From Vicinamibacterales bacterium (GTDB lineage Bacteria > Acidobacteriota > Vicinamibacteria > Vicinamibacterales > UBA2999), in assembly GCA_030680175.1 (NCBI GenBank), contig JAUXWO010000100.1, positions 1-33,509 of the forward strand: DNA of 33,509 nucleotides, given 5' to 3'. Below are positions 1-7,054 of this stretch, piece by piece (within the stretch, counting starts at the first letter, position 1; each line of letters begins with the position of its first letter). A model generated the notes under the pieces. The model saw only the letters and a list, made by a program, of their open reading frames with translations. It was not told the DNA's origin and did not search any database. The position numbers were made by a program, and so were the translations under genes.

Positions 1-693
1 CGGCTTCCCCGCGACCAGCGAGTACCGCGTCAGCAGCGTCTCGAAGATCGGCGCGCGGATGCTCTCGCGCGCCATCGCGGCGCGGAGCGCCTGGTCGAGG
101 TCCGTGTCGCGGTCCTGGTCGAGCACCAGGATGATCACGACGCGGCGCTGGTCCGATGTGTCCGGCGTGCCGCCCGTCGACACGTGGTGGCCGACGTTCA
201 GCTTGCGGATCGGGATCGGCTTCGACACGGCCTCCCGCACCCACACGGCGATCTGCTCGGCGCGCCGCGCCGCGCGGCGTTCCTCGGCGAGGCGCCCGGC
301 CTCCGGCGACAGCCCGGCGGGCAGTTCCTCGGAGCTCGCGCCGATGCAGATGATCTCGCTCGCCTGATTGAGCACGGCCTTCATCTCGTCGGTGAACGCC
401 GGCCAGCCGCTGCCGCTCTCGAGCCGATCGAACGAGCTCAGGCGCCACCGGAACTCGTCGGTGAAGAGCAGGATCCGGAACGAGGCGCGGCGCCCCTGCG
501 CGTCCTCGGCGTGCCGGACGATGACGTCGCGGGTCACTTCGGGCGGGGTGGGGGCGGGCGCACGCAGCAGCTCGCCGGCGGTCACATAGACGAGGCCGGC
601 GCCGAAGGCCACCAGCCCGAGCGTGGACACCGTCCAGGCAGCGGCGGCGGTCCGCGAGCGCCAGCGGCGGCGCGGTTCACGAAGTGCGGTCAT
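1..693 (-). CDS. Membrane-anchored protein with OmpA-like C-terminal pattern (3' end outside window)
   Basis: An open frame of 231 codons runs from an ATG at 693 to the window edge without a stop, so the C-terminus is missing. The N-terminus has a basic stretch (about residues 5-14), then one hydrophobic segment (about 18-38), which suggests a single membrane anchor. The rest looks periplasmic. Around residues 110-180 the pattern IICIGASSEE, a charged Arg/Ala helix with RRAEQIAVWV, KLNVGHH and then TSDQRRVVIILVL resembles OmpA/MotB-type peptidoglycan-binding domains, where a helix rich in RA..V is followed by N.G and a final QRRV strand. That assignment rests on pattern only. A weak Shine-Dalgarno (GGGAGA) lies about 7 nt before the ATG. 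It is divergent from the amidohydrolase at 864, with a 170-bp spacer. No function is assigned. Confidence 0.7.
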   Translation of the reverse strand, partial: MTALREPRRRWRSRTAAAAWTVSTLGLVAFGAGLVYVTAGELLRAPAPTPPEVTRDVIVRHAEDAQGRRASFRILLFTDEFRWRLSSFDRLESGSGWPAFTDEMKAVLNQASEIICIGASSEELPAGLSPEAGRLAEERRAARRAEQIAVWVREAVSKPIPIRKLNVGHHVSTGGTPDTSDQRRVVIILVLDQDRDTDLDQALRAAMARESIRAPIFETLLTRYSLVAGKP

Positions 694-859
694 CGCGGCA
701 TCTCCCGCCACCCGCGTCTGCACGATCGCCGCCATCGACTGGCGGCCGTCCCATGTCCCTCCAGGCGCGCAACACCGTGCAGGCAGCGGACTCTGTGACC
801 GCACCCGCCAGCCGGAACGGGTGCTCCTGATTTCAGAAGTGTGATTGCCGGGACGGCGG

Positions 860-865
860 TAAGAT
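860..865 (+). promoter_or_regulatory. Candidate -10 box TAAGAT for the amidohydrolase
   Basis: TAAGAT fits TANNNT and ends 7 nt before the second in-frame ATG at 873. If it is used, the mRNA would be leaderless and translation would begin at 873, not 864. No clear -35 box is visible. Confidence 0.3.
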
Positions 866-2576
866 GCGCGGCATGTTGCGAGCTGCCTCCATCGCCAGGC
901 TTCGGTCCATCGGCGCAGTCGTCGTCGCGTTCACCGTGGTGGCGGCCTGGATGGTCCCGGCGGCGGGACGCGAGCAGGCGCCGGCGTTCGATCTCGTCAT
1001 CCGGAACGGGCGCGTGCTTGATGGCGCCGGCAATCCGTGGATCGCCGCGGATGTGGCCATCCATGAGGGCCGCATCGTGCGGGTGGGGCGCGTGGAGGGG
1101 CGCGGCGTGCGCGAGATCGACGCGGCGGGCCGCTACGTCTCGCCGGGCTTCATCGACATCATGGACCAGTCGGGCGCCGCGCTCCTGGTGAACGGCCTCG
1201 CCGAGAACAAGCTGCGCATGGGCGTGACGAGCGCCATCGGCGGGGAAGGGGGTACGCCGTCGCTGGCGGTGCTCACGGGCGGCGACGAGGCGCGGCGGGG
1301 CGCAAGCACGGACGAGATCCCGGAGTACTTCGCCACGCTCGAGCGGCAGGGCATCAGCATCAACTTCGGCACCTTCTACAGTCAGGCCCAGGCACGGCGC
1401 GCCGTCATCGGCATGGACCGGCGCGAGCCGACGGCCGCCGAACTCGACGCGATGCGTCAGCATATGGAGGAGGCGATGCGCGCCGGCGTGCTGGGCATGA
1501 CGACGGCGCTGATCTATCCGCCGAGCAGCTACGCGGGGACAGACGAGATCGTGGAGGTGGCGCGTGTGGCCGCGCGTTACGGCGGCATCTACGCGAGCCA
1601 CATCCGCGGTGAGGGCGCCGAACTGCTGGAGGCGGTGGGCGAGGCGATCGCCATCGGCGAGCGCGCGGGGATTCCGGTCGAGATCTTCCACCTGAAGGCG
1701 GCGCACGAACCGGGCTGGGGCACGCTGATGGCGGAGGCGGTCACGGCGATCGACGCGGCGCGCGGGCGCGGCGTCGAGGTCGCCGCCGATGTCTATCCGT
1801 ACACCGCGGGCGGATCGGGGCTCGAGGCGACGATTCCGTCGTGGGCGCACGAGGGCGGAGCGGAGCCGCTCTTCGCGCGGCTGCGCGATCCGGAGACGCG
1901 CGCGCGTCTCAAGCGCGAGGTCGCCACGGGCTCCCCCGGCTGGTGGAACATCGTCGAGGCGTCGGGCGGCTGGCACAACGTGGTGCTCGTCAACGCGCAG
2001 AATGCGGACAACGCGCGTTTCCACAGCCGGAGCATCGCGGACATCGCGAAGGAACTGGGGAGGGACCCGGCAGACACCGCCTGGGATCTCGTGCTCGAGG
2101 GCGGCGGGCGCCGCGTGATGGCGATCTACCACATGATGACCGAGCCGGATGTCGAGCTGGCGATGCGGCAGACGTGGACGAGCATCGGGAGCGATGCGGG
2201 CGCGGCGGTCGAGGCCGGCGCCGCGGATCTGCTCGGGCTCCCGCATCCGCGCAGCTACGGCACGTTCCCGCGCATCCTGGCCCGCTACGTGCGGGAGCGC
2301 GGCACGCTCACGCTCGAGGACGCGATCCGCAAGATGACGTCGTGGCCCGCGACGCGGATGCGCCTCGAGGGACGCGGGCTGATCAAGGAAGGCCTGTGGG
2401 CCGACGTCGTGATCTTCGACCTGGCGCGCGTTGAGGACCTGGCGACCTACGAGGAGCCGACGCGCTACCCCGAGGGCATCGACTACGTGATCGTGAACGG
2501 CGAGGTGGCGATCGACGGCGACCGCCACACGGGCGCGCGTGCGGGGAGGGTGCTGTACGGGCCGGCCCGGCGGTAG
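864..2576 (+). CDS. Secreted D-aminoacylase-like amidohydrolase with altered metal motif
   Basis: A 570-residue amidohydrolase-superfamily protein related to N-acyl-D-amino-acid deacylases, which remove acyl groups from D-amino acids. Residues 1-36 form a signal peptide ending near PAAGREQ, so it is probably exported. Family landmarks are FDLVIRNGRVLDGAG (42-56), SHIRGEG (245-251), IFHLK with His276, GSDAG with Asp444, HPRSYGTFPR (461-470) and MTSWPATR near the C-terminus. Oddly, the usual metal motif after the first strand (F[IV]D.H.H) reads FIDIMDQSG (97-104) with no histidine, and the GNCG cysteine position reads GGEGG with Glu128. The enzyme may use one metal, other ligands or a different reaction. 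The start could be ATG 864 or 873. It stands alone between divergent and downstream promoters. Superfamily assignment is firm; substrate is unknown. Confidence 0.85.
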   Translation: MRGMLRAASIARLRSIGAVVVAFTVVAAWMVPAAGREQAPAFDLVIRNGRVLDGAGNPWIAADVAIHEGRIVRVGRVEGRGVREIDAAGRYVSPGFIDIMDQSGAALLVNGLAENKLRMGVTSAIGGEGGTPSLAVLTGGDEARRGASTDEIPEYFATLERQGISINFGTFYSQAQARRAVIGMDRREPTAAELDAMRQHMEEAMRAGVLGMTTALIYPPSSYAGTDEIVEVARVAARYGGIYASHIRGEGAELLEAVGEAIAIGERAGIPVEIFHLKAAHEPGWGTLMAEAVTAIDAARGRGVEVAADVYPYTAGGSGLEATIPSWAHEGGAEPLFARLRDPETRARLKREVATGSPGWWNIVEASGGWHNVVLVNAQNADNARFHSRSIADIAKELGRDPADTAWDLVLEGGGRRVMAIYHMMTEPDVELAMRQTWTSIGSDAGAAVEAGAADLLGLPHPRSYGTFPRILARYVRERGTLTLEDAIRKMTSWPATRMRLEGRGLIKEGLWADVVIFDLARVEDLATYEEPTRYPEGIDYVIVNGEVAIDGDRHTGARAGRVLYGPARR

Positions 2577-2626
2577 GGCGCACCTCGCGACGACCCCAAG
2601 GCGGACACAAGCCGCCCCTGGTCCGT

Positions 2627-2632
2627 TATGAT
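2627..2632 (+). promoter_or_regulatory. Candidate -10 box TATGAT, leaderless start
   Basis: TATGAT ends 9 nt before the GTG at 2642 and there is no Shine-Dalgarno in between, which predicts a leaderless or nearly leaderless transcript. The upstream CGGACA at 2602-2607 is only a weak -35 candidate at 19-nt spacing. Confidence 0.4.
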
Positions 2633-2641
2633 GCCCCCTGC

Positions 2642-5362
2642 GTGTCGAACTATTGGGAGTTGTTCGCGGCCGCGGCCGCGCGTGCCGGGGAGCGCACCGC
2701 CATCGAGGTGCAGCGTGCCGCCGGCCTGGAGCAGGTCAGCTACACCGAGCTGAAGCGGCGGGCCGAGGCCATCGCGGCCTGGCTCGCCGGCCAGGGCATC
2801 GCGCCCGGCGATCGCTGCGCCATCCTCGCCGATAACGACGCGGCGTGGTGCGCCGCCTACCTCGGCATCTTCCGGCTCGGCGCCGTCGCCGTGCCGCTCG
2901 ACACCAACTACTCGGCCGCGCAGGTCGCGACCATCACCGCCGACGCCGGGGCCCGCGTCCTCTTCGCCGGGACGCGCCTGTGGGACACGGCACAGGCGGC
3001 CGTCGCCACGCTGGACCACGTGCGGCTCGTCGCCATCGCCGGGCCCTTCGACGCGGGGGCAACGGACGTGCCGCCGTGCCCGTCCACGTGGGCCGATCCC
3101 GCGGTCATCCTCTACACGTCCGGCACGACCGCGGATCCGAAGGGTGTCGTCCTGAGCCACGGCAACCTCGAGGCCGAACGCACCGCCACGTTCCAGGTGG
3201 TCGATGTGCACGAGGGCGACAGCGTGCTCGGCGTGCTGCCGCTCTTCCACGCCCTCGCGCAGATGGGGAACCTGCTCCTGCCGTTCGCCCTCGGCGCGCG
3301 CGTCGTGTTTCTCGAGACGCTGAACACGACCGAGCTCCTCCGCGCGCTGCGCGAGCGCGAGGTGTCGCTGCTCATCTGCGTGCCGCAGTTCTTCTACCTG
3401 ATCCACGAACGCGTCCGCGGGGAGGTCGCCAAGGCGGGCGTCGTCGCCGGCGCGCTGTTCTCCACGCTGCTGTCGCTGAACCGCATGGCGCGCAAGGTCG
3501 GGGTCAACCTCGGCCCGGCGTTCTTCCGGCGTGTCCACGCCGTGATGGGGCCGCGCATGCGCCTGCTCGTCACCGGCGGCTCGAAGTTCGACCCCGCCAT
3601 CGGCGGCGATCTCTACGCGCTCGGGTTCACCATCCTGCAGGCCTACGGTCTGACCGAAACGTCAGGCGCCGCCACGATCAACCGGCCCGACGAGGCCCAT
3701 CTCGACACCGTCGGCCGCGCGCTGCCGGGCGTCGAGATGCGCATCCTTCCGCCAGACGCGCCAGACGCCAACGGCGGAGGCGAGGCGCTCGACGGTGAGA
3801 TCGCGCTCCGCGGGCCGATCGTGATGCAGGGCTACTTCAACCGGCCGGATGCGACCGCCGAGGTCATGCGCGATGGCTGGTTCCGGACCGGCGATCTCGG
3901 CCGGCTGGACGCCGAGGGCCGTCTCACCATCACCGGACGCCGCAAGGAAGTCATCATCCTCGCGTCGGGGAAGAACCTCCACCCCGAGGAGATCGAGGCG
4001 CACTACCGCCGGTCCCGCTACATCAAGGAAGTGTGCGTCCTCGGCCTCACCGGCGGCGACGCCCATCACTCCGAGCGCCTGCACGCGGTCATCGTGCCCG
4101 ACCCCGACGCCTTGCGTGAGCGCAAGGTCGTGACCATCGGCGAGCTCCTGCGGTTCGAGATCGAAGGCCTCACGGCCGAGCTCCCCTCGACAAAGCGCAT
4201 CCTCGGCTACGACCTCTGGACGGAACCGCTGCCGAGAACGACGACGGGGAAGCTGAAGCGGCATGAGATCGCGCGCCGGCTCGCCGAGCACCAGGCCGCG
4301 CGGCAGGCCGAGGTCGAGCGGCCCCTCGATGACGAAGAGCGTGTGTGGCTGGAGGATCCGCGGCATGCGGCGATGGTCGGCGCCATCACGGCGCGTGCGC
4401 GTGGCGGCGCGCGCATCGTGCCAGGTGCGAGCCTCGATCTCGATCTGGGCCTCGACTCGATGGAGCGCGTCGAGCTCATCACCGAACTCGAACGCCGCTT
4501 CGGCGTACGCTTCGACACCGAGCGCGCGCACGAGGTGCTGACCGTGCGCGATCTCGTGGAGGCCCTCGCCGCGCAGGCCGGACCGGGCGAGGCCGCGCGC
4601 GTCGAGCAGCCGTGGGCCGCGATCCTCGGCGACCTGCCGCCGGCCACCGATCCCGACCTCGGCAGCCTGCTCGCCCCGCGCCCCCTGTTCGCGCCGTTTG
4701 CGTGGCTGGTCGTGCGCACGCTCAGGTTGATCCTGCCGCGCATCGAGGCCACGGGGCTCGAGCACCTGCCCGCGCGCGGGCCGTTCATCCTCGCCCCGAC
4801 CCATTCGAGCTACCTGGACCCGTTCGTGCTGGCGTGCGTGCTGCCGCACCGCATCATCAAGGACCTGTTCTTCGTCGGGGCAACCGAATATTTCTCGTCG
4901 CCGGTCATGCGCCGCGTCGCGCGCGCCATCAACCTCGTGCCGGTGGACCCCGACGCGAACCTCGTGCCCGCGATGAAGGCCGGCGCCTTCGGCCTCGCGC
5001 ACGGCAGGATCCTGATGATCTTCCCGGAGGGTGAGCGTTCGATCGATGGCACCGTGCGGAGGTTCAAGAAGGGCTCGCCCATCCTCGCGCAGCACCTCGG
5101 CGTCCCGATCGTGCCCGTGGCGCTCAACGGCATTTACGAGCTCTGGCCGCGGAACCAGGTGCTCCGCCGGCGCCTGCTCGCGCCGTGGAACGGCCACCGC
5201 CTCAAGGTCACGCTCGGCGCGCCGATGGCGTTCTCGCCCGAGGAGAGCGCGGCCGACGCCACAGCGCGCCTGCGCGAGACGGTGGCGGCGATGTGGGACA
5301 GGCAGCAGGCGGGGATGGGGTCCGGGGATGGGGCGGGGATGGGGTCAGGTCATGATTCATGA
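2642..5362 (+). CDS. Acyl-ACP/CoA ligase - acyl carrier - PlsC acyltransferase fusion
   Basis: A 906-residue three-domain lipid enzyme. Residues 1 to about 540 are an AMP-forming adenylation domain: ILYTSGTTADPKG near 157-169, LTETSG, GWFRTGDLG near 411, GRRKEVIILASGKN and the C-terminal TTTGKLKR lysine near 535. Residues about 570-650 are an acyl-carrier domain with the phosphopantetheine serine in LGLDSMERVE near 605. The rest is a PlsC/LPLAT acyltransferase with THSSYLD (HX4D) near 720, FPEGERS near 794 and VPVALNG. Inferred role: a fatty acid is activated, loaded on the carrier and moved to a lysophospholipid or glycerophosphate acceptor, functionally like E. coli Aas but with the reverse domain order and an internal carrier. 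GTG start. The last 16 or so residues (Gly/Met/Ser/Asp-rich) are encoded by a G-rich repeat and by the palindrome that supplies the stop codon. Confidence 0.9.
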   Translation: MSNYWELFAAAAARAGERTAIEVQRAAGLEQVSYTELKRRAEAIAAWLAGQGIAPGDRCAILADNDAAWCAAYLGIFRLGAVAVPLDTNYSAAQVATITADAGARVLFAGTRLWDTAQAAVATLDHVRLVAIAGPFDAGATDVPPCPSTWADPAVILYTSGTTADPKGVVLSHGNLEAERTATFQVVDVHEGDSVLGVLPLFHALAQMGNLLLPFALGARVVFLETLNTTELLRALREREVSLLICVPQFFYLIHERVRGEVAKAGVVAGALFSTLLSLNRMARKVGVNLGPAFFRRVHAVMGPRMRLLVTGGSKFDPAIGGDLYALGFTILQAYGLTETSGAATINRPDEAHLDTVGRALPGVEMRILPPDAPDANGGGEALDGEIALRGPIVMQGYFNRPDATAEVMRDGWFRTGDLGRLDAEGRLTITGRRKEVIILASGKNLHPEEIEAHYRRSRYIKEVCVLGLTGGDAHHSERLHAVIVPDPDALRERKVVTIGELLRFEIEGLTAELPSTKRILGYDLWTEPLPRTTTGKLKRHEIARRLAEHQAARQAEVERPLDDEERVWLEDPRHAAMVGAITARARGGARIVPGASLDLDLGLDSMERVELITELERRFGVRFDTERAHEVLTVRDLVEALAAQAGPGEAARVEQPWAAILGDLPPATDPDLGSLLAPRPLFAPFAWLVVRTLRLILPRIEATGLEHLPARGPFILAPTHSSYLDPFVLACVLPHRIIKDLFFVGATEYFSSPVMRRVARAINLVPVDPDANLVPAMKAGAFGLAHGRILMIFPEGERSIDGTVRRFKKGSPILAQHLGVPIVPVALNGIYELWPRNQVLRRRLLAPWNGHRLKVTLGAPMAFSPEESAADATARLRETVAAMWDRQQAGMGSGDGAGMGSGHDS
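5311..5345 (+). repeat. G-rich tandem repeat GGGGATGGGGYC, G-quadruplex motif
   Basis: Three imperfect copies of GGGGATGGGGYC lie within the last codons of the preceding CDS, giving six GGGG runs on the coding strand. This meets the usual sequence rule for a G-quadruplex. The repeat encodes a low-complexity Gly/Met/Ser tail and runs into the palindrome at 5341. Confidence 0.75.
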
Positions 5363-5371
5363 CCTGACCCC
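5341..5371. repeat. REP-like perfect palindrome, 15-bp arms
   Basis: GGGGTCAGGTCATGA at 5341-5355 and its exact reverse complement at 5357-5371 are separated by one T. The TGA stop of the ligase-acyltransferase gene (5360-5362) lies within the right arm. The small minus-strand ORF ends at 5375, so the element lies at a convergent junction and could end transcription from both sides. It resembles repetitive extragenic palindromes; no second full copy is in the window. Confidence 0.8.
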
Positions 5372-5374
5372 CTC

Positions 5375-5572
5375 TCAGGCGGTCACGTTGAGGCGCGACC
5401 CCACGATTGGCGGGTCATCGCCGCCCTCGGCCGGCTCCACCGGCGGCTCGGGCGGCGCGGGTTCGCGGCGGGGGTGGCGATGACGCGCGTGCTGGTCGCG
5501 CTCCCGCGCAGGGTCACGGTCCGGACGCGCCACGGGCGTCGGATGCGGCAACGACGTGATCTGATTCACCAT
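5375..5572 (-). CDS. Small Arg/Pro-rich hypothetical protein
   Basis: A 65-residue ORF with ATG at 5572 and an unusually good Shine-Dalgarno (GGGAGGGAGGGG, about 3 nt from the start at its nearest edge). It starts MVNQITSLPHP, continues with an Arg/Asp/His-rich middle, then a Pro/Glu stretch, and ends IVGSRLNVTA. No membrane segment or known domain is visible. It ends 4 bp from the palindrome at 5341-5371 and lies downstream of the lipoprotein amidohydrolase on the same strand, 114 bp away. The ribosome-binding site and the order of composition argue for a real gene, but the length and high GC leave a fair chance that it is spurious. I do not recognise a function. Confidence 0.45.
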   Translation of the reverse strand: MVNQITSLPHPTPVARPDRDPARERDQHARHRHPRREPAPPEPPVEPAEGGDDPPIVGSRLNVTA

Positions 5573-5638
5573 CAGCCCCTCCCTCCCGTGTCACTCCGTC
5601 CTCTCAATCGGCAGACACCCGGGCACACATGAATCCCC

Positions 5639-5659
5639 CGCGGCTCACGCGAAGCCGCG
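5639..5659 (-). terminator. Possible hairpin after the lipoprotein amidohydrolase
   Basis: CGCGGCT and AGCCGCG form a 7-bp GC stem with a 7-nt loop, 27 bp past the stop of the minus-strand gene ending at 5686. There is no U-tract, so intrinsic termination is uncertain. Confidence 0.3.
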
Positions 5660-5685
5660 ACGAGAATCCCACGCCGCCCGTGCCG

Positions 5686-6987
5686 CTATTCGGTGCCGCC
5701 CGCCGCCCAGCGCGAGCGCAGCGCCGCGCGATCCACCTCGGCGCCGCGCAGGTAGACCGACGCGATGCGGCGCGTGTGCGTGATGTCGTCGAGCGGGTTG
5801 GCGTCCAGCACCAGGAAGTCCGCGCTCTTGCCCGGGGCCAGCAGCCCGAGCTCGTCGATCTTCAGCAGGTCCGCGGCGTTCCGCGTCGCCGCCACGATCA
5901 CCTCGCCCGGTGTCATGCCGGCCGCCACCATGTCGGCCAGCTCCTGATGCGCCTGCCACCCGCCGTTGCTGTCGGTGCCGAAGGCGATGCGGATGCCGTT
6001 GTCGCGGAGCGTCACCAGGTTGCGCGCCTGCAGCTGGAACGACGCGCCCGCCGTCGGCGGCAGCTTCGCCTGGGCCTCGTGCATGCGCGCGATCTCGGCC
6101 GCGGGGACCGTATCGCCGATCCACGACATGTCCTCGGCGACGCCGCGCCCGGGCAGGTTCGGCACCAGCACCACGTGCGGCCGCTCCTTCCACAGCGCCA
6201 GCAGCTCCTCGTCGACCTCCGTGTCGCGCACGCCGTGCGCGAAGGCGTCGAGCCCCGCGCGCAGCAGGCCCTTGGCGTCGGAGAGGTTGAAGATGTGCGC
6301 GGTGACGCGGAGGCCGTGCTGGTGCGCCTCTTCGATGACCGGCGTCCACAGCTCCGGCGTCATCTTCTTGTACTGCCCGTTGCGGTCGTCCACCCACATC
6401 TTGATGATGTCAACCTGGTTCTTCGCCAGCTCCGCGGCCGCCGCGCGCGCCTCCTCCGGCGTCGTCACCCAGTAGGGCACTTCCGTGCGGCCGGGCTCCG
6501 GCGTCGTGATCCCGCGGCCCGCCGTGCGCAGCCGCGCCGCGTCGGCAATCACCTCGCCGCGCACCTGCCGCGCCAGCTCGATGTCGTCCATGCCGAGGCT
6601 CGCGACCGCCGCCACGCCCCAGTACGCCTGACGCTGCAGTTGATCGAGGAGCGGCTCGCGTTCCGCGGCGATGTGTGTGTGCGTGTCGATGAGCGCCGGC
6701 ATCACGGTCTTGCCGTTCAGATGCACGCGGGTGGCGCCGTTCGGCACCGCGACCTCACCCGCGCGTCCCACCTCGGTGATCCGGTCCCGCTGGATCACGA
6801 GGACCCCGTCGTCGATCACCGTGCCGTCACCGGTGATGAGGCGCGCGCCCTCGAACACCATCACGTCGGTGGCCAGGGGCGCCTCTTCGGGCGCCGACGA
6901 GCAGGCCGCGGCCAGCGTGGCCAGAGCCATCACCATCACACCACGCGCCAGCACGGCGCGGACCTGAGTGACGTTCAACGAGCGCAT
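5686..6987 (-). CDS. Lipoprotein metal-dependent amidohydrolase (imidazolonepropionase-like)
   Basis: A 433-residue amidohydrolase. The N-terminus is a lipoprotein signal with lipobox LAAAC (Cys29), so the mature enzyme is probably lipid-anchored outside the inner membrane. Metal ligands are intact: HTH (His103, His105), Lys196 in DIIKMW (a likely carboxylated bridging lysine), His231 in TAHIF, His251 in FAHGV and Asp339 in GTDSN. This set is typical of binuclear peptidase-like or prolidase-like amidohydrolases often annotated as imidazolonepropionase-related, whose true substrates tend to be N-acyl amino acids or dipeptides. The ATG at 6987 is supported by AGGAGG at 6993-6998 with a 5-nt spacer. 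It lies downstream of the alpha/beta hydrolase on the same strand, separated by a short-repeat array. Exact substrate unknown. Confidence 0.88.
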   Translation of the reverse strand: MRSLNVTQVRAVLARGVMVMALATLAAACSSAPEEAPLATDVMVFEGARLITGDGTVIDDGVLVIQRDRITEVGRAGEVAVPNGATRVHLNGKTVMPALIDTHTHIAAEREPLLDQLQRQAYWGVAAVASLGMDDIELARQVRGEVIADAARLRTAGRGITTPEPGRTEVPYWVTTPEEARAAAAELAKNQVDIIKMWVDDRNGQYKKMTPELWTPVIEEAHQHGLRVTAHIFNLSDAKGLLRAGLDAFAHGVRDTEVDEELLALWKERPHVVLVPNLPGRGVAEDMSWIGDTVPAAEIARMHEAQAKLPPTAGASFQLQARNLVTLRDNGIRIAFGTDSNGGWQAHQELADMVAAGMTPGEVIVAATRNAADLLKIDELGLLAPGKSADFLVLDANPLDDITHTRRIASVYLRGAEVDRAALRSRWAAGGTE

Positions 6988-7002
6988 CGCAACCTCCTGT
7001 TT

Positions 7003-7050
7003 GGGGATCGGGGATCGGGGACCAGGGCGAAAAGCGAAAAGCGAAAAGCG
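7003..7050. repeat. Heptamer arrays: GGGGATC x3 then GCGAAAA x3
   Basis: GGGGATC, GGGGATC, GGGGACC at 7003-7023, then three GCGAAAA units at 7027-7047. The array fills the whole spacer between the stop of the alpha/beta hydrolase (7055) and the ribosome-binding site of the amidohydrolase. The GGGGATC unit recurs at 19747-19838. Confidence 0.8.
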
Positions 7051-7054
7051 CTCC

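Noticed and set aside
690-2528. 612-residue open frame on the minus strand
   Set aside because: It is opposite the well-supported amidohydrolase and has Arg/His/Asp-rich, motif-free sequence typical of antisense frames in GC-rich DNA.
3662-5197. 511-residue minus-strand frame
   Set aside because: Shadow of the ligase-ACP-acyltransferase gene; no domain pattern.
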